From Fervidibacter canadensis (GTDB lineage: Bacteria; Armatimonadota; Fervidibacteria; Fervidibacterales; Fervidibacteraceae), in contig JBGOEJ010000006.1 of assembly GCA_041446545.1 (NCBI GenBank), positions 1-64,000 on the forward strand: a stretch of DNA of 64,000 nucleotides, written 5' to 3'. A program made the translations under genes and the position numbers. A model generated the notes under the pieces. That model did not search any database. It saw only the letters and a program-made list of their open reading frames with translations, and had not been told where the DNA came from. Shown one piece after another: positions 9,598 to 17,757 of this stretch (the stretch's first letter is position 1; each line of letters opens with the position of its first letter).

Positions 9598-9932
9598 TCA
9601 CCTCCTTTCCCAGAGCAACGCCGCTTCATCTTGCCCCATCAAGTAACGCTTGCCGTCGGGCGGTTTTTGAAAGGCAGTCGCCCAACGGGACGGGTGGCGA
9701 GGTGACCAAACGGCAATCAAACGCCGTCGGGCGTGCCAAAAACCCACAGCCCGCAACCCTCGGTAACGATAGAGCACGATGGCGTCAGCACTTTGAATCG
9801 CCTGGCGCACCATCTCTTTTGTGATGCCTCTTTGGTGCAACTTATCGGCGAAGTCGCGCCCCCATCGTTCAGCCTGAAAATCCTCCCGTGCTGCCCCCCC
9901 ACTATCGCCTTGACCACTCGCTCATCCCACAA
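9598..9932 (-). pseudogene. DUF4258-like small toxin-family gene, apparently frameshifted at a 7-G tract
   Basis: The open part from a TTG at 9840 encodes 80 residues beginning LHQRGITKEMVRQAI, with GFWHARRRLIAVWSP, resembling DUF4258-type toxins (a helix-turn 'RGIT..V..AI' start and beta strands). Protein-like sequence continues upstream in the same frame (EDFQAERWGRDFADK) without a start codon. The preceding frame, from a TTG at 9932 (WDERVVKAIVGG), would join it if the run of seven G (plus-strand C at 9894-9900) were one base longer. So the gene is either frameshifted, phase-variable, or misread at the homopolymer. It sits 6 bp upstream of the 124-residue partner. The family assignment is tentative. 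Confidence 0.5.
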
Positions 9933-9962
9933 CCTCCTTCACCCCTGCCCGCAGATGGCTGA

Positions 9963-10841
9963 CTAACCCAACGCTTGCCGCAACAAAGAAGGGATTTGGG
10001 CGGGCAAATCAGCGACGGGCACGCCTGCCCTTTGGAACGCTTCAATTTTGCTTTGGGCAGTGCCCATCCGACCCATGATGATGGCGCCTGCATGCCCCAT
10101 CCGCTTGCCTTCGGGTGCTGTTTTCCCTGCGACGAAAGCGACGACAGGTTTGCTCATCTCCCGCTCAAGGAAGGCGGCGGCTTCCTCTTCGTCTGTCCCG
10201 CCAATTTCGCCGATGAGGACGACAGCCTCGGTTTGCGGGTCCTCGTTGAACAGGCGCAAAACATCCACGAAGTCCAAGCCGATGATGGGGTCACCGCCGA
10301 TACCGACGCAGGTGCTTTGTCCAAACCCTGCCCTCGTCAATTCAGCGACGACCTCGTAAGTGAGCGTCCCGCTGCGGGAGATGACACCGATGCGCCCTGG
10401 CTGGAAAACTTGGGCAGGCATGATGCCGACCTTGCATTCGCCAGGGGTGATGACGCCAGGGCAATTGGGTCCGATGAACCATCGCCCGTTTCCTGCCAAC
10501 TCAAAGGCGCGGGCAACTTTGAGCATGTCATGAACAGGGATGCCTTCGGAGATGATGACGACGCCCTTGACACCGGCATCCAGTGCCTCCAATACGGCGT
10601 CGGCGGCGAAGGGAGCGGGCACAAACACCACCGAAACATCTACGCCACCGACCGCCTCAACGGCTTCGTGCACACTGTCAAAGACGGGAACGCCATGCAC
10701 TTGTTGACCGCCTTTGCCGGGCGTGACGCCGGCGACGATGCGCGTCCCGTAGTCCAACATCAACTTCGTGTGGAATTCGCCCTCTCGTCCCGTAATGCCC
10801 TGCACCAGCACCTTTGTCTCCTTGCCGACCAAAATCGCCAT
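9963..10841 (-). CDS. sucD: Succinate-CoA ligase (ADP-forming), alpha subunit
   Basis: 292 residues, the normal length for SucD, which with SucC interconverts succinyl-CoA and succinate in the TCA cycle. The N-terminal CoA-binding Rossmann domain begins MAILVGKETKVLVQGITGREG; GPNCPGVITPGECKVGIMP and the active-site phosphohistidine region GHAGAIIMG are present. The open frame runs back to 11042, but the ATG at 10841 matches the family start and follows GAGGAGGTGCGACGA. sucC is not adjacent, which is unusual because the two subunits are normally encoded together. Confidence 0.95.
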   Translation of the reverse strand: MAILVGKETKVLVQGITGREGEFHTKLMLDYGTRIVAGVTPGKGGQQVHGVPVFDSVHEAVEAVGGVDVSVVFVPAPFAADAVLEALDAGVKGVVIISEGIPVHDMLKVARAFELAGNGRWFIGPNCPGVITPGECKVGIMPAQVFQPGRIGVISRSGTLTYEVVAELTRAGFGQSTCVGIGGDPIIGLDFVDVLRLFNEDPQTEAVVLIGEIGGTDEEEAAAFLEREMSKPVVAFVAGKTAPEGKRMGHAGAIIMGRMGTAQSKIEAFQRAGVPVADLPAQIPSLLRQALG

Positions 10842-10878
10842 TCGTCGCACCTCCTCAGCGATGACCGATGAGGCAAGT

Positions 10879-12030
10879 CTATCGCAGCAAGCCGCCAACT
10901 TTTGACCCATCGGAGAAAGTGTCGCTGATTTTTTGAAGGCGGTAGGTTTGAACGACGAAGCGAGCCAATCGTTGCGCCAACAAAGAAGCGGCATGGACGA
11001 TGACTTGTGAGAAGGGTTCGGTGTCGGCGAAAGTCGTCCCAAAGCGCACCTCTTCCCTTGCCACCATTTTCCCGTCCAAAGTCAGCAACTGCCAGCGCAT
11101 TCGCACTTGCCATCGCTGCCAACCTGTCATCCCAGCGATGGGCATGACTTGCCACTCAAGAGGGACAACTTGCAAATGCAGGATGGTTGCCCGATGGCGT
11201 TGCCACCGTTTGGCGGGACGGAAGGGAGTCGTTCCCTGATGGGTGGCATCCATGAGCGCCGACCAAAACCACCGAATTGTCTCCGCCGCTAACTTCGCCC
11301 AATTTTCTTGCCCCTCTCCAGAAAGGCTTTGCGTTTGCAAATCCACGAACACTTCCGTTGGCATAGGTGGCGGATTTAAGAAGGGGCGAGGAGAAGAAGG
11401 ACGCCAACGCCGCTGCGCCTGCCGAACGATGTCCAACCGCTCGGAAAGGAAGGGATGGGAGCGAAACCAACTGAGCAACCCTTCCTCTTTGCCCAGCCGC
11501 TTGAGGACATCTTCTGCCACGGAAGGGTCAAAGCCTGCTTTTGCCATCAATCGGATGGCTTCCTCATCGGCTTCCCGTTCCCGCTCGCGGCTGTAGTAAC
11601 TGGCGACGGCATTCAAGAGCAAATTCAAGCCCGTTCCGACAACGCTGCCGCCCAACCCTCGCTCCACTTCCGTCCGCAAGCGTTCCAAACGGGAGGGATT
11701 GCGCTCCAAATTGCGAGGATGCCCTTTGAGCAAGTGCGCCAACTCATGTGCCAACACGAAAGCGAGTTCATCGCGCCCTTTTAAGCGCTCCAAAAGCCCT
11801 TCCGTGACGATAACCTCACCTTGGTCGCTGACAAAGGCGTTCGGCTCACGCAGGGGCAAAACATAAACGCAGCGGAACTTTTGGGCATTAGGCTCGTCCT
11901 TGACAAGCAACGAAGCGATGGCATCCAGTTCCCAATCCCGCTCCGCTTCCAAAAAAGCCCAATCAGAAGGTTGAGCCGCTGCAAAGGCGAAGAAAGCGAT
12001 GACCCAAAGTAGCCCAACCCGTGAAGGCAT
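10879..12030 (-). CDS. Secreted M48-family zinc metallopeptidase
   Basis: 383 residues from the ATG at 12030, which follows GGGTGATGAAAGG and starts a clear signal peptide (MPSRVGLLWVIAFFAFAAAQ). The zinc motif HELAHLLKGH lies in a region typical of Oma1/BepA-like M48 peptidases, with the third ligand in EREREADEEAIRLMAKAGFDP. The C-terminal ~190 residues are a beta-rich extension without TPR repeats that I do not recognise. It is probably a periplasmic protease in envelope quality control. The longer open frame (to 12084) lacks a ribosome site. Confidence 0.82.
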   Translation of the reverse strand: MPSRVGLLWVIAFFAFAAAQPSDWAFLEAERDWELDAIASLLVKDEPNAQKFRCVYVLPLREPNAFVSDQGEVIVTEGLLERLKGRDELAFVLAHELAHLLKGHPRNLERNPSRLERLRTEVERGLGGSVVGTGLNLLLNAVASYYSREREREADEEAIRLMAKAGFDPSVAEDVLKRLGKEEGLLSWFRSHPFLSERLDIVRQAQRRWRPSSPRPFLNPPPMPTEVFVDLQTQSLSGEGQENWAKLAAETIRWFWSALMDATHQGTTPFRPAKRWQRHRATILHLQVVPLEWQVMPIAGMTGWQRWQVRMRWQLLTLDGKMVAREEVRFGTTFADTEPFSQVIVHAASLLAQRLARFVVQTYRLQKISDTFSDGSKVGGLLR

Positions 12031-12197
12031 CCTTTCATCACCCCGCTTAATTTTGGTCGGCGAAAAGGGCGAAAGGCGAGGCAAGGGTTGAGGCTATCTC
12101 GGGACAAAGCAAAGCGTCGGCAAGGCATGAAAGCGGCAGGAACGCTACAATGGTAGCGGTCAAGACACCACCTCTCAACGAGGGTAGGGACAGAGCG

Positions 12198-13070
12198 ATG
12201 GTGCGTTTCGTTTTATTGGGCACAGGTTCTTCCGACCTTTACCCCTCGCCATGGTGTGGGTGCGACTATTGTGCCCGTGCCCGCGACAATGACGAGCGGG
12301 ACTGGCGCCACTTTTCCTGCGCCTTATTGTTTCCCGATGTCCTCATTGACTGCCCGCCCGATTTGCCCCACTCAGCGTTGCGGGCAAGGGTGGAACTGTT
12401 TAAAGTCCGCCACTTGCTTGTCACTCACTCACACCATGACCACTTCAGCACCGACCCACTGCTGTTGCGTCGGTCGGTTCTTTGGGCGCACAAGACACCC
12501 CGAACGGAAACGGCGACTATCCCAGAACTTTCACCCTTGGTCGTGCACGGCAACGCCAAAGTGATGGAGCGATTGCGGGTGTTTTTGAAAGAACTGGGCG
12601 GCAAATACGACCTGCGGTTGGAAGGCAACAAACTTAAGCCCTTTGAACCCGTCCGCATAGACGAGCGAACAAAAGCCCATCCCATCGCCGCCGCCCATTG
12701 CCAAGGGGAAGAGGACGCTTTCGTCTTCGTCTTGGAACGGGACGAATTCGCCATCCTTTACGCAACGGACACGGGTTGGCTGAGCGATGACGCTTTTGAC
12801 TACCTTCGCCAGTTCGCTTTGGACTTGGTCGTGGCAGACGCCACTTTCGGCATCGCTCCCGCCACCAGCGAGCACATGAATTTGGAGCAGGCAAGGGAGT
12901 TTCGGGAACGGCTTCTCAACGAAGGCATCTTGAAAGAGCGGGGTCTGTTTGTCGTCACCCACCTTTCGCCCCATTGGACGCCACCCCATCGCTTACTCGT
13001 CAGCGCCTTAGAACCTGAAGGCATCACCATCGGTTACGATGGCTTGTGGTTGGTCATTGAGCGGGCTTGA
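12198..13070 (+). CDS. Metallo-beta-lactamase-fold hydrolase (PhnP-like)
   Basis: About 290 residues. Starts VRFVLLGTGSSDLYPSPWCGCDYC, a GTG-x-S start followed by a CxxC-type pair as in PhnP-like phosphoribosyl cyclic phosphodiesterases and PqqB relatives. It carries the metal motif THSHHDHFSTD, a later AAHC, the bridging Asp in YATDTGW and a final His in THLSPH. The ATG at 12198 is chosen because it begins the fold directly; the open frame reaches 12150. A TACAAT at 12145-12150 may be the -10. The substrate is unknown. The MCE-transport ATPase reads from just downstream. Confidence 0.75.
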   Translation: MVRFVLLGTGSSDLYPSPWCGCDYCARARDNDERDWRHFSCALLFPDVLIDCPPDLPHSALRARVELFKVRHLLVTHSHHDHFSTDPLLLRRSVLWAHKTPRTETATIPELSPLVVHGNAKVMERLRVFLKELGGKYDLRLEGNKLKPFEPVRIDERTKAHPIAAAHCQGEEDAFVFVLERDEFAILYATDTGWLSDDAFDYLRQFALDLVVADATFGIAPATSEHMNLEQAREFRERLLNEGILKERGLFVVTHLSPHWTPPHRLLVSALEPEGITIGYDGLWLVIERA

Positions 13071-13102
13071 GGGAAGGCTTGACAGGACACGGTGAGCGAG
13101 GG

Positions 13103-13873
13103 ATGCCTTCTATGGCGGAAACCATCGTTTGGCTGGACGATGTTTGGTGTCGGTTAGGGGAGCGAGAAGTTTTGGCGGGCGTAACCCTTTCCATCAGGCG
13201 GGGAGAAATTGTCGCCGTCGTCGGTTTATCTGGCGTCGGCAAAAGCACGCTGCTGAAAATCATCGCAGGACTGTTACCCATTGATCGGGGGCGGTTGGTC
13301 GTCTTCGGGGAAGACGCCACAAGGTTGAGCGAACGGGAATGGAACGAACGGTTGCGATGGCGGATGGGGTTCGTCTTTCAAGGTGGGGCACTCTTTGATT
13401 GGCTGACCGTCGCCGAGAATGTCGCTTTCCCTTTGCGACTCCTTCGGGATGGAAGGGACGAAAACGCTATCCGCCAACGGGTGGGCGAATTGTTGGAAGC
13501 CGTCGGGTTGGAAGGAGCCGAACACCTTTTGCCCGAACAACTTTCAGGAGGGATGCGCAAACGGGTCGCCATCGCCCGCGCCTTAGCGACACAACCAGAA
13601 CTGGTGCTTTACGATGAGCCGACCAGCGGGTTAGACCCAATCATGAGCGGCGCTATCAACGAGTTGATCCGAAAGATGCGCGACCGTTTCGGCGTAACGG
13701 AAATCGTCGTCACCCATGACATTCAGAGCGCGTTGCGCCTCGCCGACCGAATTGCTTTGTTGCACGGGGGGCGTATCGTCGCCGAGGCGTCGCCGAAGGA
13801 ATTTGTCGGTCTGTCTAACCCGATGGTGCAGCAATTCCTGCGGGGCGAAGCAAAAGGACCGTTGACCGATTAG
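13103..13873 (+). CDS. mlaF: MCE/Mla-type ABC transporter ATP-binding protein
   Basis: About 256 residues, a stand-alone ABC ATPase with Walker A GLSGVGKST, the Q-loop in FVFQGGALFDWLTV, signature LSGGMRKR, Walker B LVLYDEPTSGLDP and the switch His in VTHD. The GALFD(W/S)LTV Q-loop and SGGM(R/A)KR signature are typical of MlaF/TtgA-type ATPases that power retrograde phospholipid transport with MlaE and MlaD. The start may be the ATG at 13103 or at 13112. The MCE-domain gene follows after 38 bp, so the two are an operon, but the permease gene (mlaE) is absent here. Ends with TAG. Confidence 0.85.
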   Translation: MPSMAETIVWLDDVWCRLGEREVLAGVTLSIRRGEIVAVVGLSGVGKSTLLKIIAGLLPIDRGRLVVFGEDATRLSEREWNERLRWRMGFVFQGGALFDWLTVAENVAFPLRLLRDGRDENAIRQRVGELLEAVGLEGAEHLLPEQLSGGMRKRVAIARALATQPELVLYDEPTSGLDPIMSGAINELIRKMRDRFGVTEIVVTHDIQSALRLADRIALLHGGRIVAEASPKEFVGLSNPMVQQFLRGEAKGPLTD

Positions 13874-13911
13874 TCCCGCCCATTTTTCGCCTGCCAAAGG
13901 AGTGATGGTGC

Positions 13912-15693
13912 ATGAGCCTCCGCACTGAAACGGCGTTGCGGTCAGGTCTCTTCGTCCTTTTGGGATTAGCCGTCCTTGTAGCAGGCGCTTTTTGGCTCCC
14001 TTCCTTTTGGCACTGGCGAAGAGGGCATTGGTTCATCGTGGAGTTCTCCAAAGCGATGGGGTTAGAGGCAGGGGCAGAAGTGTTGGTGCAAGGGATGCGG
14101 GTCGGAACGGTGGAGGCGTTGCGATTGCGCCCACCCGCTACCGTCCAAGTCGTCGTCCGACTGGAACGAGATGTTCCCGTTTACTATCCGCCTGCCTCCG
14201 ACATCACCATTCGCATGGGCGCTCTTTTGGGGCGTCCCTATGTGGACATCACCAACCGCTTCGTCGGGCGGGTCATTGAAAGGGGCGCTGTCATTCGGGG
14301 CAAAGACCCTGTCTCGTGGGAAGAGTTGGTGCCTCAAGCCAATGAACTGGCACAAAACCTCAACCGCTTTTTGAGCGACCCGAAACTTCAGCGGGATTTG
14401 CAGGCGACGGTGCACCATCTGGCAGAAGCGACGCAAAGGATAGAACGATTGCTTGCCAGCATCTCTGCCAGCGATGTGCAAGCCACCACCCAAAACCTTC
14501 GGAAAGCCAGCGAACGCCTTAACGCCTTGCTAACAGACAAGCGATTGGATGCCACTTTAAGCCATGTGGAAGGAGCGACGAAACAAATCGCCTCGCTCCT
14601 TTCCGACCCTCGCCTTCAACGACATGTCCCACGCCTCATCGCTGACCTTGCTCAATCGGTGCGGGCAATTAAAGAAGGCATCGCCAGCCCAACGACGCAA
14701 CGGGACTTGACGGAAACGGTGCAAAACTTGCGGGAAGGCACGGAGCAATTGAAGCGCCTCCTTTCCGACGAAGGGGCAGGTGGGGAACTGCGAGAGGCGT
14801 TGGCAGAAGCCCGCCAAGCCCTCTCTTCCCTTCGCACCTTTCTCACCGACCCGCAAGTGCAAGACAACTTGAAGACAGCGACCCGCAACCTCGCTCAGTT
14901 AACGGGGAAAGGGCAAGCGACGATGGACGAATTGAACGCCACCCTGCAACGGTTGCGCCAGTTTGTGGAGGGCACGGAGGGAAACCTCCGCCAATTTTCT
15001 GAACACTTGCGCAACATCGCCAAAGATTTGGACGAGACGCTGGACGCCATCAAGTGGCTCGTCACCGAAGGCGGTGTGAAGGATAACCTACAAAAGGTCG
15101 CCGAAAACTTGCGGGTGAGTAGCGAAAACATTCGGGAGACAACTCAGGCCATTCGCGCCTTGTTGAGGGACGAAAAGACCCAGCGTAGCCTTCAGGAAGG
15201 GTTGCAAGAGTTAGGACCGACCATCCGCAGCGTCCGCCAGACGGCAGAGCAGGGCAGGACGCTCCTGAACCAACTGAAGGCTCTTACGCAGGTGCGAGCC
15301 GCTCCAGAACTTCGCCTTTGGTGGCGTCCTTCCGACGAGGAATGGCAGGGCGAAACTTGGCTCACTTTTCGCTCCCCTGCCACCAACTTCTCCCTCTTGG
15401 CGGGAACCTACACGGATCGGCAGGGGACGCGCCTAAATCTGCAAATTCAACGGGAAATTGCCCCATCTTTGGCGTTTCGTTTTGGGATGCGTCGTTCTAA
15501 ACTTGGCGTCGGCGCCCGATGGGCGGTCGGTCGCCGATGGCAGTTGGAAGGAGATGTCTACGACCCTGACCGATGGCGAAGCGACCTTTGGCTGAACTGG
15601 CAACTTTCACCTGCCCTCTCTTTGCGAGGGGGCATTGAAGATGTCGGGCGCACCCGCCGATGGGGCGTGGGTATCTCTATCCAACCGCCATGA
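13912..15693 (+). CDS. MCE-domain (MlaD-like) protein with long helical region and beta-barrel-like C-terminus
   Basis: 593 residues. One N-terminal transmembrane helix (~10-30), a single MCE domain (~38-115, with VLVQGMRVGTVEALRL and LLGRPYVDIT), then ~330 residues of amphipathic helical repeats (variants of 'L..NLR..TEQLKRLLSD') that would form a periplasmic tube or bundle. The last ~125 residues alternate polar and aromatic residues in short strands separated by turns (WLTFRSPATNFSLLAGTYTD, WQLEGDVYDPDRWRSDLWL), a beta-barrel-like pattern ending IQPP. The layout suggests a protein spanning from inner to outer membrane that carries lipid. CAAAGGAG lies 6-10 bp before the ATG. A terminator-like hairpin starts at the stop codon. 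Confidence 0.8.
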   Translation: MSLRTETALRSGLFVLLGLAVLVAGAFWLPSFWHWRRGHWFIVEFSKAMGLEAGAEVLVQGMRVGTVEALRLRPPATVQVVVRLERDVPVYYPPASDITIRMGALLGRPYVDITNRFVGRVIERGAVIRGKDPVSWEELVPQANELAQNLNRFLSDPKLQRDLQATVHHLAEATQRIERLLASISASDVQATTQNLRKASERLNALLTDKRLDATLSHVEGATKQIASLLSDPRLQRHVPRLIADLAQSVRAIKEGIASPTTQRDLTETVQNLREGTEQLKRLLSDEGAGGELREALAEARQALSSLRTFLTDPQVQDNLKTATRNLAQLTGKGQATMDELNATLQRLRQFVEGTEGNLRQFSEHLRNIAKDLDETLDAIKWLVTEGGVKDNLQKVAENLRVSSENIRETTQAIRALLRDEKTQRSLQEGLQELGPTIRSVRQTAEQGRTLLNQLKALTQVRAAPELRLWWRPSDEEWQGETWLTFRSPATNFSLLAGTYTDRQGTRLNLQIQREIAPSLAFRFGMRRSKLGVGARWAVGRRWQLEGDVYDPDRWRSDLWLNWQLSPALSLRGGIEDVGRTRRWGVGISIQPP

Positions 15694-15733
15694 AAAGGCG
15701 CAGGGCGCTCGCATCAACTGTCTCGCCTTTTTC
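15692..15733 (+). terminator. Probable rho-independent terminator after the MCE operon
   Basis: GAAAAGGCG at 15692-15700 pairs with CGCCTTTTTC at 15724-15733 across a 23-nt loop, with a T-run in the right arm. It starts at the stop codon of the MCE-domain gene and precedes rplI. Confidence 0.55.
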
Positions 15734-15746
15734 ATCCCGTTTGTAG

Positions 15747-15768
15747 GGCGCAGTTTTAATACTGCGCC
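15747..15768. repeat. Perfect 8-bp-stem palindrome between the MCE gene and rplI
   Basis: GGCGCAGT-TTTAAT-ACTGCGCC forms a perfect 8-bp stem with a 6-nt loop. It has no T-tail, so it is either a second transcription-end hairpin or a dispersed palindrome. It lies 51 bp before the rplI start. No second copy was seen in the window. Confidence 0.5.
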
Positions 15769-15818
15769 GACTTGACTTCACCCGTCAAAGTCTCTGACCG
15801 ACGGAGGTGCGAAAGACC

Positions 15819-16271
15819 ATGAAAGTCGTGCTGATGGAAGATGTCCCAAAGTTGGGAAGCAAGTTTCAAGTCGTGGAAGTTTCCGACGGATATGCCCGAA
15901 ACTACCTAATTCCGCGCGGGTTGGCAACTCCCGCCACACCCGCCCTCCTCAAAGAAGTGGAGAAGCGCCGGCAACGGGAGCGGCAAAAGGAAGAGCGAGT
16001 CCTTCAAAGGGCACAAGCCTTAGCCCAACGCCTGAGCGAAATCACTTTGGACATCCCTGTCCCTGCGGGCGAAGGCGGGCGGCTCTATCACGCCGTCTCC
16101 GCCCAAGAAATCGTCGCCCAACTGAAGGCAAAACACGGCATTGAGTTAGACCGCGACCAGTTGGACTTAGAGGAACCCTTACGGACTTTGGGCATTCACA
16201 CCATCACGGTGCGGCTGCATCGGCAAGTGCGGGGGACGCTGCGGGTCAATATCATCGCCGCATCGCCATGA
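15819..16271 (+). CDS. rplI: Large ribosomal subunit protein bL9
   Basis: 150 residues, the normal length. MKVVLMEDVPKLGSKFQVVEVSDGYARNYLIPRGLA is the conserved N-terminal RNA-binding domain (written here as a start MKVVLMEDVPKLG and later YARNYLIPRGLA), followed by the long connecting helix (~45-75, RRQRERQKEERV) and the C-terminal domain with VRLHRQVRGTL. ATG at 15819 is preferred over an upstream in-frame GTG at 15807; ACGGAGG lies at 15801-15807. It is followed after 28 bp by dnaB, a common pairing of rplI with dnaB in bacteria. Confidence 0.95.
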   Translation: MKVVLMEDVPKLGSKFQVVEVSDGYARNYLIPRGLATPATPALLKEVEKRRQRERQKEERVLQRAQALAQRLSEITLDIPVPAGEGGRLYHAVSAQEIVAQLKAKHGIELDRDQLDLEEPLRTLGIHTITVRLHRQVRGTLRVNIIAASP

Positions 16272-16299
16272 AGGGGTGGCGGAAAGGAGGCGCAGGACG

Positions 16300-17715
16300 A
16301 TGGAAGCGGCACGAATACCTTTATCGTCTTTTCCCACGGCGATGCCCATGCCTCAGAACATTGAAGCCGAACAAGCCGCTTTAGGGGCAATGCTGTTAGA
16401 GCGAGAAGCCATCGCGATCGCCTCGGAAATCGTGCAGGTGGACGATTTTTACTACGAGCCTCACCGCCACATTTATGAAGCCTTACTGACCCTCTTCAAT
16501 CGGGGCGAGGCAATAGATGTGGTGACGGTCGCCGACGAGTTGAAGCGACGGGGCAAGTTAGACGAATGCGGCGGACAACCCTATTTGATGCGCTTGATGG
16601 ATATGACGCCCTCCACCGCCAATATCGCCGACTATTGCCGCATCGTGGAAGAGAAAGCCATCCTTCGTCAACTCATCACCGTCGCCCACCAAATCATCCA
16701 GTGGGCTTATCAGCATGAGGGGGATTTGGAGAGCCTCATTGACCGAGCGGAAGCCGCCCTCTTTCGGGTCGGTCAACGACGGGTCGGCGCTCAATTTCAG
16801 CCCTTAACAGAATTGCTCCGACAAACCTACGAGTTTCTGGACAAACGGATGCGCCATCCCGGAACCTTGCTGGGCATCCCGACGGGCTTTTATGAATTGG
16901 ACGATGTGTTGGGCGGGTTACACCCGTCAGACCTCATCATCATCGCCGGTCGCCCTTCTATGGGCAAAACCTCCTTCGCTCTTTCCATCGCCCTGCACAT
17001 CGCCACGCAAGAGCGATTGCCCGTCGCTATCTTCAGTCTGGAAATGAGCAAGCAGCAGTTGGTGCAACGGCTTTTATGTGCCCGTGCCCGCGTCAACTTG
17101 CACCACCTTCGGACAGGTTCCCTAAGGGAGCAACACTTTATCCGCTTGGGACAAGCCTCCCATGAACTCTACAACGCCCCCATCTTCATTGACGACACGC
17201 CTGACCTTTCCCCCTTTGAAATCCGAGCGAAAGCCCGTCGGCTGAAAGCCAGTGAAGGTTGTCTTGGGCTCGTCATCATTGACTACCTGCAACTTATTCG
17301 CCCCCCAAGGCGGATGGAGAACCGAGTGCAGGAAGTGACAGAGGTCGTCCGATCTCTCAAAAGCCTCGCCAGAGAACTGGATGTGCCCGTCATCGCCCTC
17401 TCGCAACTGTCAAGGTCAGTAGAGCACCGAGAGAACAAGCGCCCTGTCTTAGCCGACTTGCGCGACAGCGGCGCCATTGAAGCGGAAGCCGATATCGTCT
17501 GCTTCCTTTACCGCGAAGACTACTACGAACGCCGACGCCCTAAATCCTCCGAAGCCCCTTTGGATTTGGAAGACGAACGCAAACCCGAATACTTCCCCGT
17601 GGAAATCATCATCGCCAAAAACCGCAACGGTCCCGTCACGACGGTGGAAGTCGGCTTTATCCCCCGCTATGCCCTGTTTGAAAACTTGTCCAACATCCAA
17701 CCCGATGTGCTATGA
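16300..17715 (+). CDS. dnaB: Replicative DNA helicase DnaB
   Basis: 471 residues, normal for DnaB, the hexameric helicase that unwinds the replication fork. The N-terminal helical domain starts PQNIEAEQAALGAMLLE; the RecA-like C-terminal domain has Walker A GRPSMGKTSFAL, the ASLEMS-like segment FSLEMSKQQLVQR, Walker B VIIDYLQLI, LSQLSR and LRDSGAIEAEAD. ATG at 16300 follows GGAAAGGAGG at 9-bp spacing; an in-frame GTG at 16276 lacks one. No intein is present. It lies in tandem with rplI. Confidence 0.96.
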   Translation: MEAARIPLSSFPTAMPMPQNIEAEQAALGAMLLEREAIAIASEIVQVDDFYYEPHRHIYEALLTLFNRGEAIDVVTVADELKRRGKLDECGGQPYLMRLMDMTPSTANIADYCRIVEEKAILRQLITVAHQIIQWAYQHEGDLESLIDRAEAALFRVGQRRVGAQFQPLTELLRQTYEFLDKRMRHPGTLLGIPTGFYELDDVLGGLHPSDLIIIAGRPSMGKTSFALSIALHIATQERLPVAIFSLEMSKQQLVQRLLCARARVNLHHLRTGSLREQHFIRLGQASHELYNAPIFIDDTPDLSPFEIRAKARRLKASEGCLGLVIIDYLQLIRPPRRMENRVQEVTEVVRSLKSLARELDVPVIALSQLSRSVEHRENKRPVLADLRDSGAIEAEADIVCFLYREDYYERRRPKSSEAPLDLEDERKPEYFPVEIIIAKNRNGPVTTVEVGFIPRYALFENLSNIQPDVL

Positions 17716-17757
17716 TGGACGCCGACGAAGGTGGTAGCGAAGGAAAGGAGGTTTGCG

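Noticed and set aside
9975..10871. 298-codon plus-strand open frame opposite sucD
   Set aside because: It is the antisense shadow of a certain sucD gene, has no ribosome site and no recognisable domain.
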